Shown piece after piece: positions 34,505 to 45,999 of a stretch of DNA of 64,000 nucleotides; position 1 is the first letter of the stretch, and every line of letters starts with the position of its first letter. Made by a program: the position numbers and the translations under genes. Source of the stretch: Tethya wilhelma (lineage: Eukaryota; Porifera; Demospongiae; Tethyida; Tethyidae). The stretch lies in assembly GCA_964030475.1 (NCBI GenBank), contig CAXIPT010000001.1, positions 1,231,681 to 1,295,680 on the forward strand, read 5' to 3'. The notes under the pieces are model-generated. The model saw only the letters and a list, made by a program, of their open reading frames with translations. It ran no database searches and was not told the origin of the DNA.

Positions 34505-37116
34505 GGGCAGGATTTTTTTTTCTAAGACCAACTCTTGAAAAGAATGTCACAGGCAGATGTGACCACCGAAGTGACCATTAAGTCTCTGAAGTTGTACCTT
34601 ATATTCTAGGTCATTTTATTTTCATAGATACATAGTGATACTAGTATTGTTGAAAAAGTTTCATGGTTCTTCTCCTCTAGGCCTGTATGTTAGATCCAGA
34701 TATGTACAGGCATATGTGGGCATTAATTTACTTTTGTTAAAAAATTTTCAACGGTCAATCGTAGGTGATAAACAGGCTACTATGATTCAACCTGGTAGTG
34801 TTTAGTACCACTAAATAAAATGATGTGGTATTTACTCATTGATTAGTGTGTGTTGTACGTGCACATAGGATTTCTTCCAGATGTTGGCAAGAGAGAGTGG
34901 CTTGAGTACTGTTGATTTGAGTAATGCATGGAACATACAGGATACTGTTTTTATTGAGGTAAGTGTCTCTAATTGCAGGAGTTGTTTTCACAACTGGTGT
35001 ATTACAGTGGCCTTGATAGTGTAGACTTGTCCAATGCTAGACGCATTTGGACTGACTTTTTTTATAGAGTTAGCCATGCTCCATATACACTCAAGTATTC
35101 TGTGGATAGTGTATGTAATACACATTATCGTACTGACACAGAATGTTACAGAAGGGAAATCCCCACCAGAATGGGCTACAGATGATGTCATTCACAAGCT
35201 GAACAGCCTGGCTGACTATACCATGTCGCTGATGTTTGACTCAAAGGAGAAAAACAGGATCACTGCAGGTATGCATACTCATCCTATGTTTCTTTTCCCG
35301 CTCTGCTAACTCTCTGTGTGGATTGACTTGAAGGTGTGTGGCTTGAGAAGGTTCTCTCTGACATGAAAGGAAAGGCAGCTGGTGGAAATGAAACACTAGA
35401 AAAAATGAAGCTCTTTCTCTACTCAGCTGTGAGTGGGTTACTCATGAACCAATGCTTGGTGTGCTTTGTATAACATTGCTCCATTTCTTTCTCCTCCTAC
35501 ACCACAGCATGACACCACAGTGGCTGCCATGGCCAGTGCTCTGGGAGTGTTTGATAAGAAGCAGCCATCTTATGCCTCAGCACTGTTTGTTGAGCTGTAC
35601 CAAGATGGAGGGTATGTTGGTGTGTTGTATAGTTAGTACAATACAGTTAGTACATGTAGTTTGTTTTTTTTAAAAAGTTAGCCACATACAACCTTTCTTT
35701 GGTGATTGGGTAAACTTGAAAGTCAAACCTTCAATTGTCAAGTGTATACAGTGCTGTATCTACTCTTGTTTCTATAGGGAGTACTATGTGATGCTGTTCT
35801 ACAGAAAGGGGCCTTACTCTGAAGACATCAATCTCCTAAATTTTCCAAATGATGCCTGTCAGGGCTCAACAGAGTGCACGCTGGATGATTTTGAACAGTA
35901 AGCTAAAGACATTTTCATCAGAGTGAACAAAATTCATGCACACCACCTATAAGCTAGCCAACATTGTGTGACTACAAGTTCCTCTTCTCCTACTCTCCCT
36001 GTAGGTTTGTGTCTCCTCTCATTCCCGACAGCTTCCAAGAGGAGTGTGGGCTGACCACTGGCTCCTCTCTTCCTCAGTACATAGGTAAGGAGAGACTGTT
36101 TCACAACCTACCATATTATACAGTAGACTCTCCAAATTGCGGACACTTTGGGACACAGCCCCGTGTCCGCTATTTAGAGTATGTCTTTTATTGGGGTGTT
36201 ATTGCTGTTCCACCTCTATTTTGTGTTTATTTACTATTTTTAACCTTCTACAATGAAAACAGCATCATGAACAATAAAAAATCATTTTTTGTTGGATGAA
36301 CTGACTTTGACTAGACTTCATGTATAACATACTTTTTGGTCCAGATAAGAGCTTAGCAGCAAGAGTAGTTGCCTGTTGGCTTGCTGCAGTGGCAGCACAG
36401 CTAGTCTCGCTGACCAAGGTCCACGTTCTCAATGACTTTAGCAAATTAAAAGAGCGACCCTTACCAAAGCCACGCCTACTGTCCGTTATTCAGGCTAGGA
36501 TTTATATGGCGATAGACTGCTTGGGACAAGCTGCACTGTCCGTTGTCCGGAAATAAGAGGTGGCCGCTATTCGGGTGTTTTTTAAGTACAGAATATATAG
36601 GAAAAGCAGTTGGGACACAGGACTCTGTCCGCTATAAGGTATATGTCCGCTGTTGGGAGTGTCCGTTAATGGAGAGTCCACTGTAGCCGGAAAGATTTTA
36701 GTTTAACGGTTTGATGGTCAAAGTCAAATTTAAATCCACCAATATTTTGGCCGCTATAATTATATGCATGTACTATGCACACATGCAAATTGTCAAATTA
36801 ATTTAAATTTGTCAATATTTTTATTTTACATTCTGTGGAGCAATTAAACCGTCAAATTTTTTTACTGTCAATATTTCCAGCTATACCGTATAATGATTTC
36901 ACTCCCCTCATATTGTCCAGCAAATGACCACATTGTTGACTTTTATTTTGTATGACTCACTATACAGTGATTGTTCTTGGAAGTGTGTTGGCTGTGGTGG
37001 TTGTGGCCCTGTTGGTTGTCTGTCTGCTGCTGTTTGCTGTTTGCTGCTGCAGAAGGAAGTCCTCTCGCTACTCACAGTTACACTTTCCATCTGAACGAGA
37101 ACCTGTTTACACTTAA
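33498..37116 (+). CDS. Type I membrane histidine acid phosphatase 2
   Basis: Thirteen phase-consistent exons encode 446 residues: 33498-33614, 33690-33785, 33841-33951, 34062-34148, 34214-34279, 34358-34456, 34869-34958, 35142-35268, 35334-35428, 35508-35611, 35778-35897, 36005-36084, 36968-37116. The exon sizes match copy 1 almost one for one, so this is a tandem duplicate 220 bp downstream. It has a signal peptide, the catalytic VFRHGDRSP (R42, H43, R46), HDTT (H297, D298) and a C-terminal membrane helix (about 398-424) with a Cys/Arg-rich stop-transfer and a tail ending REPVYT. Exons 3-5 are nearly identical to copy 1 at the nucleotide level while other exons have diverged, which suggests gene conversion. 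Exon 7 has an extra tandem copy (34979-35068) described separately. An intron (GT)n tract begins 6 nt after the exon 6 donor GTTGGT. Confidence 0.92.
34463..34501. repeat. (TG)n microsatellite next to a splice donor
   Basis: It begins 6 nt after the donor of acid phosphatase 2 exon 6. Confidence 0.95.
34979..35068 (+). other. Duplicated exon 7 (7b) of acid phosphatase 2
   Basis: This is a 90-nt open block of the same length and phase as exon 7 (34869-34958). It shares the core SGL-x-x-VDLSNA and is preceded by AG and followed by GT. Only the 20-nt GTAAGTGTCTCTAATTGCAG separates the two. The downstream donor (GTTAGC) is poor and the C-terminal residues have diverged. It could be a mutually exclusive alternative exon or a decaying duplicate. 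Confidence 0.6.
36121..36683. mobile_element. Pogo/Tigger-like MITE in the last intron of acid phosphatase 2
   Basis: A 563-bp element begins CAGTAGACTCTCC and ends with the inverse of CAGTGGACTCTCC. It is flanked by TA (36119-36120 and 36684-36685). Subterminal GTCCGCTAT-type repeats recur inside. No intact transposase frame is seen. Confidence 0.85.
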
Positions 37117-37416
37117 CTACACATCATGCACATACCATTAAGATAAATATTATTGATTTTATTTATTCGTATTAGCTAGTTTATTGTTTTATCCTTTGTT
37201 TTGTGTAATTTATTTGTGTAAAAATATTATAATTGTTATAATTATATACACTACTGGAGGGTTTTATCTGAACAATATCTGAAAAAGGTCTGAAGTACAT
37301 ATCAATTTGGAAGACAGTGTGTAGTAAGATCTAATGTGCATCTGAATTCTGTAGGAAAATTTGGCATGGAATATCTGAAGACAAAACTAAAAAGTCTTAA
37401 TTCTATCTTTTGAAAA

Positions 37417-38668
37417 GACACATTGTCTTAGTTTTATCTGAAGTAGCATTCAGATGTTTGTACAGATCTCAAACATGTCTGAATCTGAATTTTGATTATC
37501 TGAATCCACAGACACGTGCGCNNNNNNNNNNNNNNNNNNNNNNNNNNNNNNNNNNNNNNNNNNNNNNNNNNNNNNNNNNNNNNNNNNNNNNNNNNNNNNN
37601 NNNNNNNNNNNNNNNNNNNNNNNNNNNNNNNNNNNNNNNNNNNNNNNNNNNNNNNNNNNNNNNNNNNNNNNNNNNNNNNNNNNNNNNNNNNNNNNNNNNN
37701 NNNNNNNNNNNNNNNNNNNNNNNNNNNNNNNNNNNNNNNNNNNNNNNNNNNNNNNNNNNNNNNNNNNNNNNNNNNNNNNNNNNNNNNNNNNNNNNNNNNN
37801 NNNNNNNNNNNNNNNNNNNNTCAAAATGAACGATCGAAGTTGGTAAAGGTCGTCAGTCAAGCGCGAATTTCGCCGCTCAGTCAACGGTCAAAATCAAATT
37901 TTAGTCTCGGTCAACGGTCAAAATGGAAATTTTGGACGGTCAAGATCTTGACCGCGGTCGCGGCTCCAAGTACAGTGCATATGGGAGTCGCCACCCCCTG
38001 GATCAACTCCTGACTCCTACGAGCACAACTTTCCACAAGATCAATTTTTTCTACATCAACTCTTCACTAAATCAATTCTTACCAAATCAACTTTGAACTC
38101 AACTCAGATCAACTGCTCTACATCAAAGAGTATCATTAGTGCATTGACCGTTGGTAAAAGCAGCAACTGGCCATGAGCTTTCCAAATGCAGCGCATCATG
38201 GGTGCTACTATCACTTCATGCAAGCCATATGGCGGAAGGTATGTTTCTAAACTTATCAGTGGGTTATTCAAGTCGTATGAGTGCATGTATGTTTGTCCAC
38301 AAGATGGCAGCAATTGCATTCTGCCCACTGACCTACGTTCGGCCAGCCTGGCTTGGAGTTCAACTAGAAGCCCCAAACATTCCACGCGTGCATGAACTTG
38401 TTTGTTAATACTTTTCTTCTACGTGCATGGATCAATGGTAACAACTATGCTCTTGCTGGATCCGACTCTGTGACAGCTAGATTGTCCGAGATTGTCTCTA
38501 TAGTGCCATGTGTGTCCTTCAAAATTTCAAATTTATTGATCACGTGATCTCTACGTGTAGCGCGCGCACGTGTCTGTGGATTCAGATAATCAAAATTCAG
38601 ATTCAGACATGTTTGAGATCTGTACAAACATCTGAATGCTACTTCAGATAAAACTAAGACAATGTGTC
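37417..38668. repeat. Inverted repeat with 105-bp arms around an assembly gap
   Basis: Positions 37417-37521 and 38564-38668 are inverted copies of each other (for example CTGAATCCACAGACACGTGC against its complement). They bracket the gap and about 740 bp of sequence that holds no convincing gene. This fits a DNA transposon with long TIRs or a foldback element whose core could not be assembled. Confidence 0.8.
37522..37820. other. Assembly gap (299 N)
   Basis: A run of N. Nothing can be said of its content; the size may be an estimate. Confidence 0.99.
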
Positions 38669-38910
38669 GCTGCCGTCCGAAGTATGGCACTTTTGTCTGA
38701 CATTTGAGCTCATTCGGACACTATCTTTATGACGTCAGGAAGCCTTACACGTACGTGGGTGGGGCTTGAATTTTGTCTACCCTGAGGTAACTTTTCATGG
38801 GCAATCTTGCTGTAGCACTCTCGAAGCATTAGCACTCACAGGTAAGTGAGAAATAGCGTCCGAAATTAGAATTGTCCGAGGATTGGCAGCTTACTCTACA
38901 TAAGTACATT

Positions 38911-39390
38911 AGGAGAACAAAATGGCACTATTGTAGCTTTCCACTAATGCTCTCTACGAGTTCCCAGTGAAGTTTCTGTGAGTTTCAGGCCTTGCATGCA
39001 GTTGATAATCTGTTGAGGAGAGCCTTTAAGTAAGTTTGAGGGCTTAACTTTGTTGTGCTAAACTTTTATGGTGGTAAACATTTGTATTGGGTCTATGAGA
39101 CATGTGACCCATTTCTACTGTACGTACTACCGTATGTATTGTACGTACAGTAGTATTATACGTACAGTAGTACGTATAGTAGGAATGGGTCGACTGTCCC
39201 ATAGACACAATACAAAATGTTGGTCACCATAAAAATCTAGTCAAACAAAATTAAACCTTCAAAGTTGCTCAGTGGCTCTCACTGACAGTTTACCAACTGC
39301 ATGCAAGGCCTAAAACTCACAGAAACTTTTCTCAGCACTCGTAGAGAGCGCTAGTGGGAAGCCATCATAGTGCCATTTTTGTTCTCCTGA
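38911..39390. repeat. Foldback repeat, inverted arms
   Basis: The sequence from about 38911 to 39115 (AGGAGAACAAAATGGCACTA onward) is the diverged inverse of about 39181-39390. The two meet at a short TACGTAC-rich centre. It belongs to the same family as the units further right. Confidence 0.7.
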
Positions 39391-41128
39391 CGTACGTACT
39401 TACTTACTTCCTAACTGACTTACTTGAAAAAGATTTCCAGAGAATCAGAATACGTTGAGCCAACTTTGACAGCGCAAAGTAAGTTCTTTTCATGGGTACT
39501 ACATTCCTTTGTACTCATTTTCATCTTAGATAGGCCTAAAAAAATACTAGAAAGCTTTGAAACTTAGTGTATAAATTCATGTACAACAATGCAGCCATCT
39601 TTGTTGGTAGAGTTCAAAGGTCATTATCCAAGTGGCATTATTATGCGCATGCGCATTAGATTCTTTAGTATAATGTACATGTAGCTGCTACTCAGGCTTT
39701 TTGTAGGGACTAACCAGTCTCTAGTTGTCTCCACACTGTAGTGTTGAAAAAAAGTGAATAAACAAGTAGTAAAAATTTCAAAAAATTAAGTAGTGTAGGA
39801 ATGGGCAGGGCGGTAAAAAGTATTGGAACAAGGCATGGTCTCAATTTCGGCACATGACTACTTTATTTTATACCCAACTCTTACCCGGCAGTCTAGTCAG
39901 TTACCTGTCTGTTATAGTTTACTCACTGCTTAGCCAGTAGGAATTTGAACCAATGCAATAATTAATAAGCTATAGTACCGGTACTATTACGCAGATCATT
40001 GCATTTATGACACTGAGGATCCATTTGAGGGATCAAGGATAAAAATGAAGTAGTCATGTGCCGAAATTGAGACCATGCCTTGTTCCAATACTTTTTACCG
40101 TCCTGCCCATTCCTACACTACTTATTTTGTTGAAATTTTTACTACTTGTGTATAGTAGGAATGGGCCGACTATCCCATAGACACCATACAAAATTAAATG
40201 TTGGCCACTATAAATCTAGTCAAACAAAATTAAACCTTTAAAGTTACTCAGAGGCTCTTACTGACAGATTACCAATTTCATGCAAGGCCTAAAACAAACA
40301 AAAACTTTAGTCAGCACTCGTAGTGAGTGCTATAGGGAAGCCACCATAGTGCCATTTTTGTTCTCTAACGTATGTATGTACTTCCTTCCTAACTGACTTA
40401 CTTAAAAAGGGTTTCCAGAGAACCAGAATGTGTTGAGCCAACTTTGACAGCACAAATTAAGTTTTTTTCATGGGTACTACATTCCTTTATACTCATTTCA
40501 ATCTTAAATAGGTCTAAACAAAAACTAGAAAGCTTTGAAACTTAGTGTATAAATTTATGTACTACAATGCAGCCATCTTTGTATGTATAGTTCAAAGGTC
40601 ATTATCTATGTGGGATTATTATGCGCATGTGCATTAGCTTCCTCCAGCATAAATCTGCTACTTAAGCTCTTTGTGGGGACTAACCAGTCTCTGATAGTCT
40701 CCACACTGTAGTGTTGAAAGAAGTGAATGAACAAGTAGTAAAAATTTCAAAAAAATTAGTAGTGTAGGAATGGGCAGTATGGTAAAAGCATTGGAACAAG
40801 GCATGTCTCAATTTCGGCACATGACTACTTAATTTTTTATGTCCAACTCTTGGCCGGCAGTTCAGTTTAAGTTGCCTATCTTGTTATGGTTTACTCCACT
40901 GTTTAGCCAACTGATTAGATTGATCCAATGCAATAATAAGCTATGGTACTCTAGTAGTACAGATCATTGCATTTATGACACTGAGGATCCATATTATTAG
41001 GGATCAAGAATAAATCAAACATGAAGTAGTCATGTGCCGAAATTGAGACATGCCTTGTTCCAATGCTTTTTCCACACTGCCAATTCCTACACTACTTATT
41101 TTTTTGAAATTTTTACTACTTGTGATAG
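39175..41128. repeat. Two direct copies of a roughly 970-bp foldback element
   Basis: The units 39175-40150 and 40153-41128 both start TAGTAGGAATGGGYCGACT, pass a TGCGCATGCGCATTAG-like palindrome and CTCCACACTGTAGTGTTGAA, and end in an inverted hairpin. The hairpin arms run from AAGTAGTAAAAATTTCAAA through GGCACATGACTACTT and back. No coding capacity is seen. Confidence 0.8.
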
Positions 41129-41513
41129 TGGAAATGGACTATACCATAGACACAATACAAAATGTTGGTCACTGTAACAATCTAGTCAAAAAAATTAAGC
41201 CTTCAAAGTTGCTCAGAGGCTGTCACTGACTGATTACCAACTGCCTAAAACTGACAAAAACGTTCCTCAGCACTCATAGAGAGCGCTAATGGGAAGCCAT
41301 CAGCACAATAGTGCCATTTTTGTTCTGGTACTTACTTGCATATTACCAGAGAACCAGAATGGGTTGAGCCAACTTTGACAGCAAAAAGTAAATCAGTTCT
41401 TTCATGGGTACTACATTGATGATTCCTTGATTCTCATTTTAATATGCCTAAACAAAAAGTAAAGCTTTGAAACTTAGTATATAAATTCATGTGTGGCAGT
41501 CACAGGTAGAAAC

Positions 41514-42223
41514 TCTGCGCTATTAAGGCCTGGGTCTATTAAAAAAACAAGCCAAAACATGCTAAATAAAAATCATATTTACAAGATATTAGACCATTAT
41601 GGCAAAAAGTATTTATATCCTAAGAATATATAACCTTTCTGTGAGAAGTTGACAAATTTTTGAAATTGAGCAATTAATATTCACAAAAATAATCAGCTTT
41701 AAACACAACCACTTAAAATATGAATAATTCATTTTCCAGAAAGCTTTCTGGGTTGCCATGGCAACCAAAATTTGTCCACAGGTTTGTATAATCATGAACC
41801 ACCATAATCCCATGGGGGGGGGGGGGATTTCATTACATAATTCATGAGATATGGTCGAGAAGGAGGTTTTGGCAGGTGTGCATTTAATAGAAAAATTAGA
41901 ATATCTCCATTGATGATATGCGTGATACCACCCCCGAGCAATATTATGCTCGTTACCATGTTCCGATCCACCATACAAAATTTGGTTGCCATAGCAACCC
42001 TGGAAGCTTTCCAGAAAATGAATTGTTCATAATTTGCTGATTTAGCAAAAATAAAATGGTCACATGACCTAATTTGCATACCAATGTTTTTATATTAGAC
42101 CTAGTAATTATGGTTTTCAGTTTCAATGGAAAAAATTATTCCACTGTAAAGCTATTACAATCTTGAATATTAATTAGGTCAAATTTAAGGTCAATAGCAG
42201 ACCCAGGCCTTAACTACGCAGAG
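41514..42223. mobile_element. Foldback/MITE of about 710 bp
   Basis: The ends are inverted repeats containing TTAAGGCCTGGGTCT with CTCTGCG at the outer edge. Further inverted symmetry lies inside: TTTTCCAGAAAGCTTTC and GGTTGCCATGGCAACC near 41735-41766 are mirrored near 41988-42020. It carries a (G)n tract at 41814-41826. No gene is seen. Confidence 0.75.
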
Positions 42224-42338
42224 AAAGAAACATTATTCCATTTTTGATTAACATTAATTATATGCTTATTAATACTTAATGGTTAATTAATTGCTCTTCA
42301 AATTTTATTGATGTGTTATCATATGTGCGATAGTACAT

Positions 42339-43139
42339 AGTAGGAATGGACCAAATGTCCCATAGACAGTGTCACACAATACAAAATGTTAATGATCATA
42401 AAAATTTAGCAAAACAAAGTTAAGTTTTCAAACTTGCTCAGAGACTCTCTCTAGTATGTTACCAATTGCATGCAAGGCCTAAAACTAACAGAAACTTGTC
42501 TCAGCGCTCATAGAGAGCACTAGTGGGAAGGCACAATAGTGCCATTTTTGTTCTCTAAGGTACATACGTACTTACTTACATACTTCCTAATGGACTCTTC
42601 GTAGGTAGAGTTCAAAGGTTATTGCCCATCCACTCGGCATTATTTTGCGCATGCGTACGTATTAATCTACTTTAGGCTAATAAGCAACTAGATGTTTTTT
42701 CTAGAGACTAACCAGTGTCTGACAGTCTTCACACTGTAGTGTTGAAAAAAGTGAATGATCAAGTAGTAAAAATTTCAAAAAAATAAGCAGTGTAAGAATG
42801 GGCTGTGCTGTAAAACTATTGAAACAAGGAATATTTCAATTTCGGCACATGACTACTTTACTTTTTATGCCCAACTCTTAGCCGGCAATTTAATCTAAGT
42901 AACCTGTCTGCTATACTTTACTTCACTGCTTAACCAACTGCTTGGTAGGAATATAAACCAATAATAAGCTATTTACATGTATAGATCATTGCATTTAGTA
43001 TAATTCATATGAAGGATCAAAATAAAAATTAATGAAGTAGTCATGTGCCAATATTGAAACATTCCTTGTTCCAATACTTTTTTTTACAGCACTGCTCATT
43101 CCTGCACTGCTTATTTTTTTGAAATTTTTACTACTTGCT
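42339..43139. repeat. Foldback element unit 3
   Basis: Diverged copy of the 39175-41128 family, beginning at the TAGTAGGAATGG motif and ending at the inverse of AAGTAGTAAAAATTTC. Confidence 0.7.
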
Positions 43140-43741
43140 AATATGTGTTTTGTTTCTAAAATAGCCTTTAAGTTGTTCCGTAAAGGGTTGAACTTTCAAA
43201 AATTTCTAGAGGATGCATGTAGAGGATGCATGTCCCTAAGTTTGTCTGTGAGCTTGTGTATCCACAGTAAAAATTAATTGAATTTTTGTAAGGAGCCACC
43301 CCTGGATTGCACTCATAAAACTTGAGACTTTTAGTTGAAAGCCCCACAATTCACTGTAATCATTTGTTTCTACCAGTATCATGCATCCCAATATGAAGCT
43401 GCTGATCAAACAATAATAAAGTATTAAGAACAACGGTTATCCTGAAACTCTGCACATACACACATGCCAAGGGTTAATGATAACTACCTATCTAAAAGTA
43501 GCTGTCAAATTCTTTACAAATACTCACATAGTATACTAAATTACTGTTACATAGTAGTCTTTATTGCATTTATTGTGTAATTGTTTACTTGTTCACATAT
43601 AGTCATTTGTTAATTTACTGACAGCAAAAAAAATAATGAATATTCAAGGCAGGACTCCATGGATTATGGATTCACATCCAGGATATTGATCTAAAGAAAA
43701 CAAACTTAATATTGAATAATGTACACACAAGCACAAATGTA

Positions 43742-43766
43742 AACACACACATGCACACACGCATGT

Positions 43767-43805
<39 letters not shown>

Positions 43806-43888
43806 CACACACACACATACACATACACACACACAGAGAGAGACACGCATTCACATACATACTCACTCATACACACACACACATACAC
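43742..43888. repeat. (CA)n-rich microsatellite
   Basis: Mostly CA dinucleotides with interspersed TGCA and GAGA, adjoining the orphan EGF-like exon. Confidence 0.9.
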
Positions 43889-43962
43889 ACACCTTGCTGG
43901 TAATTTTCTTGCACAACATCCTTCTCTGCAGTAATAGCATTTAAAATCCTTTGAGTTATGCA

Positions 43963-44084
43963 ACAATTGACACCGTCTCCAATTGCATCCTTGTCTCGAC
44001 ATGTACAGACAAACTTGATTGGTGGTGGTCTGTTCTCACACCTAGCATCACGATGACAAGGGTGATAATCACACTCATTAATAT
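43963..44084 (-). pseudogene. Orphan calcium-binding EGF-like exon with a frameshift
   Basis: Read on the - strand after an acceptor TTTATTTAG, the block encodes (D)INECDYHPC-x-x-x-ARC, then FVCTCRQG, the typical N-terminal part of a calcium-binding EGF domain entered in phase 1. The expected end IGDGVNC is present but in the +1 frame (around 43963-43984), so a one-base indel breaks the domain. No neighbouring EGF exons are seen among the surrounding repeats. Confidence 0.6.
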
Positions 44085-44393
44085 CTAAATAAAATAAAAT
44101 TAATGGACAGTGTAATTCTGTATATTGATAATAATTTCATTGATCAATATAAATCTGCATGTACAAAGTATCCACAGGCATTTGTCTATGGATTGAGATT
44201 TAATTTTTTTTCTTTTTTTTCCTTTGTATAGGTACAGGTTCACTAAATGGAATACAAAATCTCCAATGTTTGAACTGCTGTGAAAGCTATATACTTAACC
44301 ATATCTCTGAGAATAAACAACCAAGCTGAACTGGGAACAATTTACTTAGTGTTAACATTTATTCTAAGTCCATATCATACGTACGGTAGTACG

Positions 44394-45345
44394 TATAGTA
44401 GGAATGGGTCGAATGTCCCATAGACACAATACAAAATGTTCGTGATCATAAAAATCTAGCAAAACCAAGTTAAGTCTTCAAATTTGCTCAGAGGCCCTTA
44501 TTGACAGATTACAAATTGCATACAAGGCCTAAAACTCACACAAACTTTCCTCGGCACTCGTAGAGAGCGCTAGTGGGAAGCCACATTAGTGCCAATTTTG
44601 TTCTTCTAACTTCCTAACTGACTTACTTGAAAAGGATTTCTAGAGAACCAGAATGCGTTTAGTTAACTTTGACAGCACAAAGGAAGTTCTTTCCTTGGGT
44701 ACTACATTCCTTGATACTCGTTTTCATAGCAAATAGGCTTAAACAAAAACTAGAAAGCTTTGAATAACTTAGTATAAATTCATGCACTTCAATGTAGCCA
44801 TCTTGTAGGTAGAGTTCAAAGGTCATTATCTACCGCGTGGCATTTAATGCGCATGCGCATTAGCTGCTTTAGCATTATAGTGTATGTAGCTGCTACTTAA
44901 ACTTTTTGTAGGGACTACCCAGTCTCTGATAGTCTCCACACTGTAGTGTTGAAAAAATTGAATGAACAAGTAGTAAAAATTTCAAAAAAATAACTAGTGT
45001 AGGAATGGGCAGTGCGGTAAAAAGTATTGGAACAAGGCATGTCTCAATTTTGGCACATGTCTACTTCATTTTTTATGCCCAACTCTTGGCCAGCAGTCCA
45101 ATTTAAGTTATCTCTCTGTTATAGTTAACTCCACTGCTTAACAAACTGGTTAGTAGGAATTTGAACCAATACAATCACAAGCTACGCCCCTGGTATGGAT
45201 CACGACTCTGAGGATCCATATAAGGGATCAAGAATAAAAATGAAGTAGTCATGTGCCGAAATTGAGACATGCCTTGTTCCAATACTTTTTACTGCACTGC
45301 CCATTCCAACACTCCTTTTTTTTTTTGAAATTTTTACTATAGTAT
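44394..45345. repeat. Foldback element unit 4
   Basis: A copy of the same family: TAGTAGGAATGGGTCGAATG start, GCGCATGCGC palindrome, CTCCACACTGTAGTGTTGAA, then the terminal hairpin. Confidence 0.75.
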
Positions 45346-45999
45346 TTACTGGTGCTAAGATATCCTGGCACCAATAAAGAAGATTATGAGCAACTAAGGT
45401 GGACAAAAACGTAGCTCCTTAGGTAAGAATAAGTCCTACATATTATACTACTATAGCTATACTAAGCCACTTATTCTTACTTATTACCAGAAATGGCCTA
45501 TACAATGTTCAACAACACACGATCTTCCTGTATAATGAATCTACAGACTAGATAAATAGAAATTGCTCATCTCTGCCTACTTAAAGTCATGGTCACTCAT
45601 AAGATTTTCATTCTGCATTCACATGAGCATGTGTTTTTTGTTATGTTTTGTTTCTTTTTCTACATAAAACAAGGGCTTGTTGTGAGAGACAAACCAGCAA
45701 TGGGCGCCAAAACTGAAGAGTACTTACTGAAGAAATGTGAGTCAAAGAAGTGCTTCTATCATCTCTTTTTGTACTCTTGGGACTCTAACAACCAGTGCTC
45801 TGCTGTCATTTCAGCTCCATAGACTAAATTATGACAGTTAGAAAGTGTAAGTTGGCTGCATAAATTATTCTGTGCCACAATTTGTATATTACTTCACTTT
45901 ATAGTCTCCATCTGAAGTGTTAAGTAGCATAAATCTCACAGCAATGAATTTAGTCCAAACTATAACATACTTGATCTATGTGCAATAACCAAAATTATT

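Noticed and set aside
37410..38013. Open frames running through the N gap
   Set aside because: Artefacts of undefined bases. The peptide seen at both ends comes from the inverted arms.
38911..41128. CRISPR-like spacing of repeats
   Set aside because: Repeats are about 1 kb, diverged and palindromic, in eukaryotic intergenic DNA. They are transposon-like, not CRISPR.
43644..44002. Long Cys/Val frames in the CA repeat
   Set aside because: Pure microsatellite translation.
45589..45822. + strand frame with a Cys-containing end (KKCESKKCFYHLFLYSW)
   Set aside because: It could be a terminal exon after AAACAAG, but no family, partner exons or signal could be identified, and it sits among repeats.
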